A stretch of 64,000 nucleotides of DNA from Robertmurraya kyonggiensis (GCF_005116465.1 NZ_SWBM01000004.1:186001-250000), one strand, 5' to 3'. Positions 28,984-37,990 are shown, counted from the first letter of the stretch. Notes: generated from the sequence alone by a model not told the origin. Program-made: numbers and translations.

Positions 28984-29775
28984 ATGAAAAAGGATGGGCA
29001 TATCCATACCCCATTTTGTCCTCATGGAACAAAGGATGCTTTTGAAGAATATATCGAAAAAGCAATTCAGTTAGGATTTTCAGAAATATCCTTTACTGAG
29101 CATGCTCCTTTACCAGAAGGGTTTATTGATACAACACCAGATCAGGATAGTGGCATGAAGCTTGAAGAACTTGAGGCGTATTTTGAACAGATCAACCAAT
29201 TAAAGCCGATGTATAAGGATAAGATTCGCATCAACTGTGGACTAGAAGTAGATTATGTCGAAGGGTTCGAAGCACAAACGAAGGATTTCCTCAATTATTA
29301 TGGGCATAAGCTGGATGACGCCGTTCTCTCCGTTCATTTTTTGAAGCATGGGGATACTTATGACTGCCTTGATTACAGTCCAAACGTATTTGAAAAAATG
29401 ATCCGACAATACGGTTCTATACAACATGTCTATGAGAACTATTTTCGTACTCTACTAAAATCGATCCAATCTGATTTAGGACCCTTTAAGCCAAAAAGAA
29501 TCGGCCACATAACCTTAGTAAGAAAGTTTCAAAAAAAATTCCCTATGGCGCATGACTATAGGAGTGAAATTTTACAGATTCTACAAGCAATGAAAGAGCG
29601 AGGTTATGAGCTTGATTATAATGGGGCTGGCACATCAAAGCCATTATGCGGGGAGACTTATCCTCCAAAATGGGTTTCAGAAGAAGCCATCAAATTACAA
29701 ATTCCACTTGTATATGGCTCAGATGCGCATCAAGTGAAAGAATTGAAGCAAGGATATAATGCTCTTTTTGTATAG
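28984..29775 (+). CDS. hisJ: Histidinol-phosphatase (PHP family)
   Basis: The 263-residue metal-dependent phosphatase dephosphorylates histidinol phosphate in histidine synthesis. The PHP motifs [12 protein letters not shown] near the N-terminus, FTEHAPLP (about 37), and the late SDAHQ (about 246) supply the metal ligands. The ATG at 28984 follows CGAGGAGGAA. It is monocistronic and convergent with refZ across a shared terminator. Confidence 0.93.
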   Translation: MKKDGHIHTPFCPHGTKDAFEEYIEKAIQLGFSEISFTEHAPLPEGFIDTTPDQDSGMKLEELEAYFEQINQLKPMYKDKIRINCGLEVDYVEGFEAQTKDFLNYYGHKLDDAVLSVHFLKHGDTYDCLDYSPNVFEKMIRQYGSIQHVYENYFRTLLKSIQSDLGPFKPKRIGHITLVRKFQKKFPMAHDYRSEILQILQAMKERGYELDYNGAGTSKPLCGETYPPKWVSEEAIKLQIPLVYGSDAHQVKELKQGYNALFV

Positions 29776-29812
29776 AAAAAAAGCTGTCCCATGAGTGCTT
29801 GGGACAGCTTGT
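29776..29812. terminator. Terminator between hisJ and refZ
   Basis: AAGCTGTCCCA pairs with TGGGACAGCTT around an eight-base loop. The A-run before it and T-run after it allow both directions. Confidence 0.88.
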
Positions 29813-29813
29813 C

Positions 29814-30446
29814 TTAAGTACTTACAAGGGCTAGCTTTTGTTGCTCTTGATTGCAAACGACATTCTCCAACCAAACATTTACTTCCTTTACATACTTTTT
29901 AATAAAATACGATTCATTCGTGAACACTTGAAGTACTTCAGCTAAATAATACGTATTTAAGAACGGCATTGCTAACAAGCTTTTATATTGAATAATCATG
30001 TAATTAATTGAAAATGAGTGAAATTCCTTTGTGCGAATCCCTTCTTCAAAAGCTCTCTTAAAGAAGTACCGTTCTTTTACACAATAAGTCGACATAATCT
30101 CTCTAATCATCTGTGAATCGATCGAGATTTCTCGTAAAACAAGCCTCGTTAAATGGATATTCTCACATTGAAACTGAAGAATCTTCTCTGTTATTTTCTT
30201 AATTCGGCCTAAAGCGCCTTCTTCCGTAAAATTAAAGCCTGATTCAATTTGATTTAAATAGGCCTCAAAGTACTCTGTAAAGCAATGTTCGAGAAGTCCT
30301 TTTTTATTTTCAAAATAATACGCGATATTAGAGACATTCACATTCGCTTTCTTCGCAATATCTCTAATGGAGGTACCGTTAAAACCGTGTTCATTGAATA
30401 ATAAAATTGCAGCTTCCACTATTGCATCCTTTGTACTCTGCACCAT
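29814..30446 (-). CDS. refZ: RefZ (YttP), TetR-type regulator of FtsZ positioning
   Basis: The 210-residue protein has an N-terminal TetR helix-turn-helix (TSIRDIAKKANVNVSNIAYY, residues about 25-44) and a C-terminal dimerisation domain. RefZ binds motifs near the origin and helps place the division septum at the start of sporulation. The neighbours hisJ and ytsP are the same as in B. subtilis, which supports the name. No RefZ-binding motif is obvious in this window. Confidence 0.88.
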   Translation of the reverse strand: MVQSTKDAIVEAAILLFNEHGFNGTSIRDIAKKANVNVSNIAYYFENKKGLLEHCFTEYFEAYLNQIESGFNFTEEGALGRIKKITEKILQFQCENIHLTRLVLREISIDSQMIREIMSTYCVKERYFFKRAFEEGIRTKEFHSFSINYMIIQYKSLLAMPFLNTYYLAEVLQVFTNESYFIKKYVKEVNVWLENVVCNQEQQKLALVST

Positions 30447-30589
30447 GATTGGACCTCCTTTTTCTTTCTCCCTTTATACTTCTTTTCATTCCTTCGTTTT
30501 CCTCTATAAAAAAGTAGACAAAGTCTCCTATTTTTCTTCTTAATTTGATACAATACTAAGTACAATTTAGAAAAGTCAGGTGAAAAAAC

Positions 30590-31069
30590 ATGTTTAAAGT
30601 CGAATCATATGGTAAAAATCGACAAGACCAATACAATCTCCTTCGTAAGCAGCTTGTTGCGTTGCTAGAAGATGAAACAAACCAAATCGCTAATTTAAGT
30701 AATGCATCAGCATTATTGAATCAATTTTTCGATAGAGTGAACTGGGTAGGATTTTATTTAACAGAAGGAAATGAACTTGTTCTAGGACCTTTCCAAGGAC
30801 TCCCTGCATGCGTAAGAATTCCATACGGAAAAGGGGTCTGCGGAACAAGTGCTAGCGAAAAGAAAACACTTCGCGTTGAAGATGTTCATCAATTTCCTGG
30901 ACATATTGCCTGTGATGCTGCTTCACAATCTGAAATTGTCGTTCCAATAATAAAGAACGGGGAAGTTATCGGGGTGCTTGATATCGATTCACCAGAGAAA
31001 AACCGTTTTGATGAAATTGATCAAGAAAATTTAGAAAAATTTGTTCGAGAATTAGTTCGGTTTATGTAA
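30590..31069 (+). CDS. ytsP: GAF-domain free methionine-R-sulfoxide reductase (YtsP)
   Basis: The 159-residue single GAF-domain enzyme reduces free methionine-R-sulfoxide. The three cysteines of the fRMsr site are present in GLPACVRIPYGKGVCGTSA and HIACDAAS. An NWVGFYL motif near residue 50 is typical. The start is the ATG at 30590, and the ribosome binding site CAGGTG is only moderate. It is divergent from refZ. Confidence 0.92.
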   Translation: MFKVESYGKNRQDQYNLLRKQLVALLEDETNQIANLSNASALLNQFFDRVNWVGFYLTEGNELVLGPFQGLPACVRIPYGKGVCGTSASEKKTLRVEDVHQFPGHIACDAASQSEIVVPIIKNGEVIGVLDIDSPEKNRFDEIDQENLEKFVRELVRFM

Positions 31070-31075
31070 ATAAGG

Positions 31076-31107
31076 AAAGGCGTGAGATTTTGATCTCACG
31101 CCTTTTT
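31076..31107. terminator. Bidirectional terminator between ytsP and the GGDEF gene
   Basis: A perfect thirteen-base-pair stem, AAAGGCGTGAGAT with ATCTCACGCCTTT, followed by a T-run. Confidence 0.92.
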
Positions 31108-31109
31108 TA

Positions 31110-32975
31110 TCAACCAATTACTTCTTGAATGATTACTTTGTTTTTGCCTGTTTCTTTCGCCACGTAAAGGGCCTGGTCGGCTCTTTTGAATAGCTTCGTG
31201 AAGTTATCATCATCATGGTCCTTCGTCCAGTTGGATACCCCACACGAAATGGTAATAGGCGGATGTGTTAATTCGCTCACTTTTCGAACCAAACGTTCTG
31301 CGATAACCACCGCAACATCAAGTTGAATTTTTGGAAGGTATAATGCTAATTCTTCTCCACCCCATCGTGCTCCAATATCTCCATCACGAATATTATCCTG
31401 AATAACGGAAGATACTTGAATAAGGACCTCGTCACCTACTTGATGACCATACGAATCATTAATTTGTTTAAAATTATCAATATCAATTAAAATGAACGTT
31501 CCATAAGCATCTTCAGACATGGAACGTTGAATTTTTTCGGTGAGGAAATTACGTGAATGCAGTTTTGTTAAATGATCGGTTATGACCATTTTTTCCAATT
31601 CTTCTCGTAGCATTGAATTCGTAAAAGCTAATGTAGAGTGATGAATTAGTGATTGCATCAATTTAAATGTTTCGAAAGAAAAATGATACGGCAAACGGTT
31701 CATGACCAATGCAAAGCCCATGATTTTTTCCGATTGCACCATTGGCACAGCCATCACTGATTTAAACTTAGTTAAAAGATATTCAATATTTAGATCACCC
31801 AAAAAGATGGAGTCTCTTTCATTTTTAATTTTCTTTGAAATATATTTTAAATAGGCTGAGGCTCCATCTGAAAAGAAGAACGAAGTGCTCCCTTTGATGA
31901 CCTTCCATTGTTCAAAATCGTCAGATACAAGAACAAAGCCTACTTCTTCTGCATCGAAGGAAGACTGAAAATGCTCTGTCATAAAGCTAATCGTATCTGA
32001 AAGACGAAGATTTGAATTTAACCGGTGAGATGTTTCATTGATCAATTGAAGATCAGAAATCAGCTTTCGCGATTGTTGGTATAACTGAGCATTCTCCATT
32101 GCAGTACCAGCCGTATTGGCCAGTAAGGTAATAAATTCTATTTCGCTGTTAGGGAAGGTCATGGCATTTGGTGCAATTACCTGAAGCACACCATAGACAC
32201 CCTGTTTTCCTTTTAAAGGGGCATAAAGCATCGATTTTTTCTCTTGTATGGAATCCTCTAATTGAATCGTTCCTGTTAAGTAAGCTTGCATGGCCGAAAT
32301 ATTCTCGCTGTCGTATTCCAAATCTTTGATCGGCAAATTTTTATGACTATTATTATCATGCGATAGCATCAAATAATAGGTAAAGGTTGGATATACTTCT
32401 TGCAAAGTATCAATTATTTCTTCGAGGACGGCGTCCATGTCCATCGAAGAATGAAATTTTTCCGTGACACGAAATAATTGTTTATAGCGTTTTTCTTTAA
32501 AAATGACATCACATAAGCCTCTTGCCTTATGGAGAAAACTGCAGCACTCCTTAGCAATTTCCACAAGTAAAGCATCGGAACAATCACAATTGGCTATTCC
32601 TCTAAAAGCAAGATAACCAAAGACTTCTTGATTTCTTTTTAAAGGAATTAATATTTCATACTGTTCAAAGTTCGTAAATGGGATGGGCTGGTGGATGATA
32701 GACTTTCTTGTAACATAATCCTGAAACTCGTCATATAACAAAGTGAATTGTTGGTTCGTATTAAGCTCCTCATTGGTCGAAGCTTCTATAAACAGTTCTC
32801 TACTCCAATGATTGCAATTGAAAGCAGTCAATTCATCTACTCCGATGAAGCTTTTCACCGCGTAGAGCATTTCCTTTAAAAACTGTTCATAATATAATAA
32901 GCCTTTCTCTGTATCTATTAGATCAAAAAAGTGACTTTTGAGGTTTGCTATTAATTGTTTCTCGAGCACTTCCAT
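31110..32975 (-). CDS. dgcP: GAF-GGDEF diguanylate cyclase, DgcP (YtrP) type
   Basis: The 621-residue protein has two or three GAF-like sensor regions (about 25-140, 165-300 and 330-450) and a C-terminal GGDEF domain. The signature loop reads GGEEL (residues 539-543) in place of GGDEF/GGEEF, keeping the catalytic acidic residue. The domain also retains DIDNFKQINDSYGHQVGDE. It should make cyclic-di-GMP, as its counterpart DgcP does in B. subtilis, and no transmembrane helix is present. I chose ATG 32975, seven bases after AGGTGATG. Confidence 0.86.
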   Translation of the reverse strand: MEVLEKQLIANLKSHFFDLIDTEKGLLYYEQFLKEMLYAVKSFIGVDELTAFNCNHWSRELFIEASTNEELNTNQQFTLLYDEFQDYVTRKSIIHQPIPFTNFEQYEILIPLKRNQEVFGYLAFRGIANCDCSDALLVEIAKECCSFLHKARGLCDVIFKEKRYKQLFRVTEKFHSSMDMDAVLEEIIDTLQEVYPTFTYYLMLSHDNNSHKNLPIKDLEYDSENISAMQAYLTGTIQLEDSIQEKKSMLYAPLKGKQGVYGVLQVIAPNAMTFPNSEIEFITLLANTAGTAMENAQLYQQSRKLISDLQLINETSHRLNSNLRLSDTISFMTEHFQSSFDAEEVGFVLVSDDFEQWKVIKGSTSFFFSDGASAYLKYISKKIKNERDSIFLGDLNIEYLLTKFKSVMAVPMVQSEKIMGFALVMNRLPYHFSFETFKLMQSLIHHSTLAFTNSMLREELEKMVITDHLTKLHSRNFLTEKIQRSMSEDAYGTFILIDIDNFKQINDSYGHQVGDEVLIQVSSVIQDNIRDGDIGARWGGEELALYLPKIQLDVAVVIAERLVRKVSELTHPPITISCGVSNWTKDHDDDNFTKLFKRADQALYVAKETGKNKVIIQEVIG

Positions 32976-33297
32976 TGCTATCATCACCTATTATCATCAC
33001 GTTTTCTTAGACGAGTTATTATATTTTCATTATATAATAATGTATTTTAAAATTTGTCGAAACTTTGTATTTTTCGTTTCAAAGATGTAAACTTGTTTAC
33101 GAATAGAGACGTTTAATCCAAATAGTTTCATTTATTCCATTTATCTGACATTTTTCCATTTGACTCTGCCTTAGACTATGTATAATCAGTGTTTTTTCGA
33201 CACAAACAAACGTACACCTCATTAAAACAACCATTGTCTATTATATCACATTCCTTTTATAAAGCTTCATTAATTTTTCTCTTTTTTATAGAATTTC

Positions 33298-33327
33298 TTG
33301 ACTTTATTTCTTCAATATAGTTATAAT
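33298..33327 (+). promoter_or_regulatory. Sigma-A promoter of rpsD
   Basis: TTGACT (33298-33303) and TATAAT (33322-33327) are separated by 18 bases. Transcription would begin near 33335, leaving a leader of about 180 bases before rpsD. Confidence 0.75.
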
Positions 33328-33339
33328 AGTCTTTGTGTA

Positions 33340-33500
33340 AAATATCGCAGCCTATGTGAACACCTTTTGTGTTTCATTTTGTTCCTCAACTTGATGGGGT
33401 ACTGCGTAACCCTCTGCTGCGAGGGCGAAGGTACATGAAAACAAAATGATCATAATTGTTGCTGTCACGTCTGTTTTTATTTTACCCAAATAAAAACACA
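33340..33500 (+). promoter_or_regulatory. Long leader RNA of rpsD, probable S4 autoregulatory site
   Basis: Between the promoter and rpsD lies an unusually GC-rich leader containing GATGGGGTACTGCG and ACCCTCTGCTGCGAGGG, able to form stacked helices. In B. subtilis the S4 protein represses its own gene through such a leader. The similarity to that element is my inference from position and fold potential. Confidence 0.65.
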
Positions 33501-33514
33501 AGGAGGAGTCATCA

Positions 33515-34117
33515 ATGGCTCGTTATACAGGTCCAAGCTGGAAATTATCTCGCCGTCTTGGTATTTCATTAAGCGGTACAGGTAAAGAATTAGAGAAGCG
33601 TCCTTACGCTCCAGGACAACATGGTCCAAACCAACGTAAAAAATTATCAGAATACGGTTTACAATTACAAGAGAAGCAAAAGCTTCGTCATATGTATGGT
33701 GTAAACGAGCGTCAATTCCGTAACCTATTCGACAAAGCAGGCAAAATGTCTGGTGTACATGGTGAAAACTTCATGGCTCTACTTGAGTCACGTTTAGATA
33801 ACGTTGTTTACCGTTTAGGTTTAGCACGTACTCGTCGTCAAGCACGTCAGCTTGTAAACCATGGTCATATCCTAGTTGATGGTAAGCGTGTAGATATTCC
33901 ATCTTACCGCGTAGCTGCTGGTCAAACAATCGGCGTTCGCGAAAAATCACGTAACCTTGACATCATCAAAGAAGCTATCGAAGTAAACAATTTCGTACCT
34001 GACTTCTTAACTTTCGATGCTGATAAGCTAGAAGGTACATTCACTCGTCTTCCAGAGCGTTCTGAACTTCCTGCTGAAGTTAACGAATCTCTAATCGTTG
34101 AATTCTATTCTCGTTAA
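33515..34117 (+). CDS. rpsD: 30S ribosomal protein S4
   Basis: The 200-residue S4 has the N-terminal region starting [20 protein letters not shown] and an S4 RNA-binding domain ([20 protein letters not shown], about 91-110). It nucleates assembly of the 30S subunit body and autoregulates. It starts 6-8 bases after AAGGAGGAG. As a monocistronic gene it ends at a strong terminator, and the sequence beyond is accessory DNA. Confidence 0.98.
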   Translation: MARYTGPSWKLSRRLGISLSGTGKELEKRPYAPGQHGPNQRKKLSEYGLQLQEKQKLRHMYGVNERQFRNLFDKAGKMSGVHGENFMALLESRLDNVVYRLGLARTRRQARQLVNHGHILVDGKRVDIPSYRVAAGQTIGVREKSRNLDIIKEAIEVNNFVPDFLTFDADKLEGTFTRLPERSELPAEVNESLIVEFYSR

Positions 34118-34145
34118 TATTAGCATTAAGCATTTTAATGCTAAT

Positions 34146-34189
34146 AAAACCCTTGAAATGTTGTTAAATCAACGTTTCAGGGGTTTTTT
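34146..34189 (+). terminator. Terminator of rpsD
   Basis: A long stem, AAAACCCTTGAAATGTTG against CAACGTTTCAGGGGTTTT, with one or two mismatches and a T-run, follows the stop by about 30 bases. Confidence 0.92.
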
Positions 34190-34196
34190 CATTTTT

Positions 34197-34916
34197 ATTT
34201 ATTTTGCAAAATAAAGCAAGATACTGCACTAATTTGGGCCAAAAAAATAATAGCATGGGTGAAGGAATGGAAAGAAAAATACTGCTAGCATGGAATAAAA
34301 AAGATAATGATGTAAATTGGACTTGTTGTGTTAAGGTTCATCGCGGTAATTTAAGAGAAAAAAATGGGCATTGGTAAAGCAACAATCTTACCGATGCCTT
34401 TTAGGTTTGGACTACTATACTTATCCTTTACATACTTGTTTACGAAGTTTAGAGGTATCCTCCCAATTAATGAAATTAGAGAAATAGGCTATTTTGTCAT
34501 AATAAATTTATCTTTTTGGTTCAATCTTAGGTGTATCTCTCGAGTCCTCAAACAACCAATCCGATACAATCTCTCCCCAGTTTTCCTCATATATCCTTCC
34601 TTTTCTTGGAAAGGATTTTGTTGTTGGTAATTGTTCCTCATCTGCATACTCCTTTGCTGTTCTCCAATTTATATTTAATGTTTGTTGTATTTTGGTAATA
34701 GATAAGCCTTTGTTGTTTCTTAAGTGTTTGATACAATTAATATCAGACATTGCTAGCTTCCTTTCTTTTCCTCCACTCTAAGTTGATTCGACACCAATTA
34801 CAGTAGAGGGACTTGGGGTGACTGGCAAGTCTTTTTTTATTTTCCATGCCTATAAAAATAGTGCAGGACTCTGCATTTTTCTCTTGCAAAGCTCTGCACT
34901 ACTATTTTGCAATAAA
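34197..34916. mobile_element. Decayed IS21-family element
   Basis: This stretch holds a truncated IstA-like reading frame and end motifs. The phrase CTGCACTA with a GCA-rich lead occurs three times: at 34216-34234 on the plus strand, at 34855-34874 on the minus strand, and at 34886-34912 on the plus strand. IS21-type elements often carry several short repeats at each end. No intact istA or istB remains, so the element is dead. The boundaries are approximate. Confidence 0.5.
34508..34750 (-). pseudogene. IS21-family IstA transposase, N-terminal fragment
   Basis: An 80-residue frame matches the N-terminal part of IS21 IstA proteins from memory: INCIKHLRNNKGLSITKIQQ followed by TLNINWRTAKEYADEEQLP, including a helix-turn-helix. 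It stops after EDSRDTPKIEPKR, where the integrase core should begin, so only about a fifth of the protein is left. The DDE catalytic region and the helper ATPase IstB are absent. Confidence 0.7.
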
Positions 34917-34988
34917 CAAAAAGTGATATAGAATAGAGTCAGTTTCACTTTATTCTGTATCATTTTTATTTTTAATCGTTTATGTATT

Positions 34989-35576
34989 TTAGTTATCCTT
35001 AGTAATTCTATGACTAACAATCAAGGAAGTAATCATTCCAATAATGCAAATTATCAAGCAAGAAAAAAGAAATGCTTTTAATCCTAACACATTAAACGCT
35101 ACTGTTATAATTAGACCATCAATTAAGAAAATGATAACCCCTACATTTAAGGAGAAAGCTTCCGATATGAATTGGGCTAACATATCTGTACCCCCAGTAC
35201 TTACGTTATTTAGAAGCATGACTCCTACTCCTATACCAATAAACGCTCCACCTAATAACACACTAGTAAAGATAGAAAATAAAAATTGTGTTCTTAAAGG
35301 TTCTAACCAATCAATAAATATTGCTGCAACAATTAAACCAAGAAAATTATTATAAAAATAGGTTCGTTTATAAAACCATGCAAATATAAAAAAAGGAAGG
35401 CTTAAAAGAAACAAACCTAATCCTGTTGGAAAGCCAAAATAATAATGTAGGATGAGGGAAATACCTGTAACTCCACCATCTAACAAATGATAAGGGATTA
35501 AAAAACCGTTTATTCCTACACCTATTAGTAAACTTCCTATAATAATAGCAGCCATTTTCTCAAAAATATAAATCAC
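34989..35576 (-). CDS. YitT family membrane protein (short form)
   Basis: The 195-residue protein has five or six transmembrane helices and the YitT core (LLIGVGINGFLIPYHLLDGG and NNVSTGGTDMLAQF). It lacks the C-terminal DUF2179 domain of full-length YitT proteins, which are about 280 residues. The family function is unknown. The start is uncertain: GTG at 35576 overlaps its own AGG signal, and the ATG at 35555 is an alternative. Confidence 0.75.
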   Translation of the reverse strand: MIYIFEKMAAIIIGSLLIGVGINGFLIPYHLLDGGVTGISLILHYYFGFPTGLGLFLLSLPFFIFAWFYKRTYFYNNFLGLIVAAIFIDWLEPLRTQFLFSIFTSVLLGGAFIGIGVGVMLLNNVSTGGTDMLAQFISEAFSLNVGVIIFLIDGLIITVAFNVLGLKAFLFSCLIICIIGMITSLIVSHRITKDN

Positions 35577-35951
35577 CTTTTATCCTCTGTTTACTATAAA
35601 TTTATGTACAAGCAGGATATTTTAGAATTAGACTGAGAGTTGTGAAAAAATGGGAAGGACAGATGACTTAAAGTTAGTGTAAACAATAACATTATTCCGT
35701 ATAAAATTTCCACTTTTTAAAACGGATTTTCCCTCGAAATATTAGAATACTTTCAACCATTAATAAATTTTAAACTAGTATTTCAAAAAAACGTCATTAG
35801 TATCGTTGTGTTCCGTGAACAGGAAGCAAATTTAATAGGATTAAGAATAATCATATTGGATTTTAGTTTTCAAATACAATCATAATCTTACTTTTATCGG
35901 GAACGATACTAACTGAGTTTAAATTACATAGACTATGAAAGGAGAACAACC
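35577..35951. other. Intergenic stretch with a nested inverted repeat
   Basis: There is no gene here. The stretch holds the palindrome pair TTAGTATCGTT (35797-35807) and AACGATACTAA (35902-35912), perfect over 11 bases. A weaker pair lies nested inside: TAAGAATAATCATATTG at about 35838-35856 and CAATCATAATCTTA. The 116-base unit could be a MITE-like remnant or a structured leader for the lipoprotein gene downstream. Confidence 0.5.
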
Positions 35952-36245
35952 ATGAACAAAAAATGGTTTCTATTTCTTGCAGGTACATTTTTATCTACTA
36001 TGTTAATGGTGGGTTGTAACAATGATGATCAGGATCCGCCACCAGAAGATAACAATAATGTTATTGAAAACGGTGATAACAATGGTAATAATAATCAAAA
36101 TGATAATGGCGATCTTGAAAATGCACCCGGCGTTGATGAAAATGATAACATGTTTAAAGATGATGAAAATGATAAAGACCCAGATCCAGAAGAACCAGTA
36201 GAAGATGCGGAAGATATAGGTGATGGGGATAACAAAGATGAGTAA
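35952..36245 (+). CDS. Acidic low-complexity lipoprotein
   Basis: This gives a 97-residue protein with a lipoprotein signal peptide ending in LMVGC (Cys22), then an Asn/Asp-rich stretch (DDQDPPPEDNNN) and a very acidic tail (DPDPEEPVEDAEDIGDG). After processing it would be a surface-anchored, strongly negative peptide of about 75 residues, possibly able to bind cations. I do not recognise a family. The ATG at 35952 follows AAAGGAGA. A terminator follows. Confidence 0.7.
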   Translation: MNKKWFLFLAGTFLSTMLMVGCNNDDQDPPPEDNNNVIENGDNNGNNNQNDNGDLENAPGVDENDNMFKDDENDKDPDPEEPVEDAEDIGDGDNKDE

Positions 36246-36268
36246 TAGCTTTACCAAATACTAATTTG

Positions 36269-36312
36269 AAAAAGCTGGTTCTCCTTACAGTACAGGAAAA
36301 TCAGCTTTTTTA
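36269..36312 (+). terminator. Terminator of the acidic lipoprotein gene
   Basis: AAAAAGCTG and CAGCTTTTT flank a 24-base loop that can pair partly. A T-run closes it. Confidence 0.65.
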
Positions 36313-36500
36313 ATGAATTAGTACTCTGTAAACATTAGGATATTATTTATCATTTGTTAATAAATGTAGGTTCTATTCAACGATATTGTTGATAAATAAT
36401 TTAAAAATGAAATCGTATATTATGGCAAAGAAATAAGGATAAAAAAATTTCTTTGAAGCATTCTATATTTTGTACTAAAACAAATAGGAGGAAATTAATA

Positions 36501-36716
36501 ATGGCTAATCAAATCGATACAAATAAATTGAAGCAAGCAGAGGCAGCTTCTTCTATTGTAAAAGATATGATAACTTCTGCAATTGAACAATCTGCCGCTA
36601 ATACCACTCTTGCTTCAGAAGCATTAAAACAAGCATCAAGTGAAGTTGCACAAATACAAACATTAATTAGTCAAGTACAATCGCAGCTCCAAACTCAATC
36701 AACTTTAGAAGAATAA
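36501..36716 (+). CDS. Small helical protein of 71 residues, unknown
   Basis: The product is wholly alpha-helical by composition (Ala, Gln, Ser, Thr rich), with no Gly, Pro, Trp, Tyr, Phe or Cys and no transmembrane segment. It begins MANQIDTNKLKQAEAASSIV. Such a composition resembles spore-associated or amphipathic coat proteins, but this is an impression only. The ATG at 36501 follows AGGAGGA by eight bases. A terminator follows the stop. Confidence 0.6.
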   Translation: MANQIDTNKLKQAEAASSIVKDMITSAIEQSAANTTLASEALKQASSEVAQIQTLISQVQSQLQTQSTLEE

Positions 36717-36797
36717 ATCATCCATTCTTTTATGGATACCATTTGGTAATATATAATAATCACATCAAAAGCACGGTTTTATAGAACTAGATATATT

Positions 36798-36830
36798 AAG
36801 GATTTTGCGAGATGCAAAGTCCTTTTTTTA
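36798..36830 (+). terminator. Terminator after the 71-residue gene
   Basis: AAGGATTTTGC pairs with GCAAAGTCCTT, with an A-free loop and a seven-T run. Confidence 0.8.
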
Positions 36831-37163
36831 TTTTTATAAACCATCGTTTTTTCTAAATTGGTTTATTTAAAAAGGATATTAGCTTCTTATAGCAATGCTA
36901 TGTTTATTAACTCTGTTGATCATCGATTAATACCTTTAAATTGTACTTATATGCCTTATAAATGGTTAGTATTCATCAAATGTATGCTAGAAGGCAATTC
37001 CCTCCATAAGTCAGCCTTCCTTACTTATACATTTGTTACGTTACCTTGAATTTTCATGCTCTTCTTCTAATAATTAAGTTTTTAGTCCAGATTTTCCACA
37101 AATAAATTTTTCGATTCTATTAAAAATAAAATGTCAAAATGAATTTAAAAGGAGTAAGGAAAC
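36831..37163. other. Intergenic stretch with no convincing gene
   Basis: A 63-codon open frame at 36858-37049 has no ribosome binding site and odd composition, so I do not call it. I see nothing else except AT-rich sequence leading to the AAAGGAG of the next gene. Confidence 0.5.
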
Positions 37164-37712
37164 ATGAGAGATTATTTTATCTCTATTTGGGAGTTAATTA
37201 ATCCTATATACTATCATTGCACAAGACTAACATACCTTTCCAGTCATGATGGTAATATTTTTCGGGTTAGACTGACAAAATATAAAGGCAGGAATATCGT
37301 CCTTTCAGATGGGATCAATAAAAATGACACATTAGTTAAGATTCATCTTCACAATGTTAGGTTGTTAAAGGAGTTTAAAAACATAAACAGTGAAATAAGA
37401 AAAGCAAAGATAATTTATAACTACGTTAAAAAGTCTTTACCCGAAATTGATCTTTATATTCAAATTCATATTGATAATACCAATATTAAAGGGATTATCG
37501 GTATTACAACATTAAATAAAGGCTGTGAAAGGCTTGGCTTTGAGGTTTTCGATATATCTCATCCCATATATAAATGGTTTAAACGATCGCATTCTTACCA
37601 ATTGGGATTTTATCCTGTAAAAATTTCGCTGTATAAAGTTTACTTAAATACCCATAAGCCGAGTTATTTATTAGTATCCACAAGAAAACTAACAAATATG
37701 TACAAACATTAA
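37164..37712 (+). CDS. YkoP-like protein
   Basis: The 182-residue basic protein resembles, by memory, the YkoP domain found alone in B. subtilis YkoP and at the end of some polysaccharide deacetylases. Marks are IFRVRLTKYKGRNIVLSDG near residue 32 and KIHLHNVRLLKEF near 58. The role is unknown; a link to the cell envelope or spores is only inferred. AAAGGAG precedes the ATG at 37164. Confidence 0.6.
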   Translation: MRDYFISIWELINPIYYHCTRLTYLSSHDGNIFRVRLTKYKGRNIVLSDGINKNDTLVKIHLHNVRLLKEFKNINSEIRKAKIIYNYVKKSLPEIDLYIQIHIDNTNIKGIIGITTLNKGCERLGFEVFDISHPIYKWFKRSHSYQLGFYPVKISLYKVYLNTHKPSYLLVSTRKLTNMYKH

Positions 37713-37749
37713 GTGAAAACTGAATAATTCGTCTTTAAACTTTTTAAAA

Positions 37750-37778
37750 AAGGAAAAAGCCGTAACAGCTTTTTCCTT
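37750..37778. terminator. Terminator downstream of the YkoP-like gene
   Basis: AAGGAAAAAGC pairs perfectly with GCTTTTTCCTT around a seven-base loop. Confidence 0.85.
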
Positions 37779-37780
37779 CA

Positions 37781-37990
37781 TTATACTGCTTGTACTACTT
37801 CTTTTTGAGCAATGGATAATGTTAGTTCATGAATCGTAATTTCAGGTCGACTTCCACCATTTCCATGTTAAAAACTCATACTCCAGCCACCCCGTGGCAT
37901 CCAACGCAAATAACTTGTCTTCCAACAATCGGACTTTCTCAATATTTTCATGGCGAGTGCTTATAATAACCACCTCAGTAGAGAATATTA
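37781..37990 (-). pseudogene. Coding fossil, frameshifted C-terminal fragment
   Basis: Two neighbouring frames on the minus strand read like protein: one gives STRHENIEKVRLLEDKLFAL and DATGWLEYEFLTWKWW, the other continues as GSRPEITIHELTLSIAQKEV and stops at 37781. A single base shift would join them. No start or ribosome binding site is present. I do not recognise the ancestral family. The rest of this 450-base gap contains only the promoter region for the next gene. Confidence 0.35.

Noticed and set aside
33159-33186. Second promoter upstream of rpsD (TTGACT and TATAAT)
   Set aside because: The spacer is only about 15 bases, too short for a confident sigma-A promoter.
34364-34630. 88-codon open frame on the plus strand
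   Set aside because: It runs antisense to the IstA fragment, which has clear protein similarity, and has no ribosome binding site.
35044-35355. 103-codon frame on the plus strand
   Set aside because: It is antisense to the YitT-family gene and lacks a ribosome binding site.
36003-36257. 84-codon Ile/Val-rich frame on the minus strand
   Set aside because: It is the antisense shadow of the Asn/Asp-rich lipoprotein; GAT and AAT codons read backwards as Ile and Val.
36858-37049. 63-codon frame before the YkoP-like gene
   Set aside because: No ribosome binding site and unusual composition.
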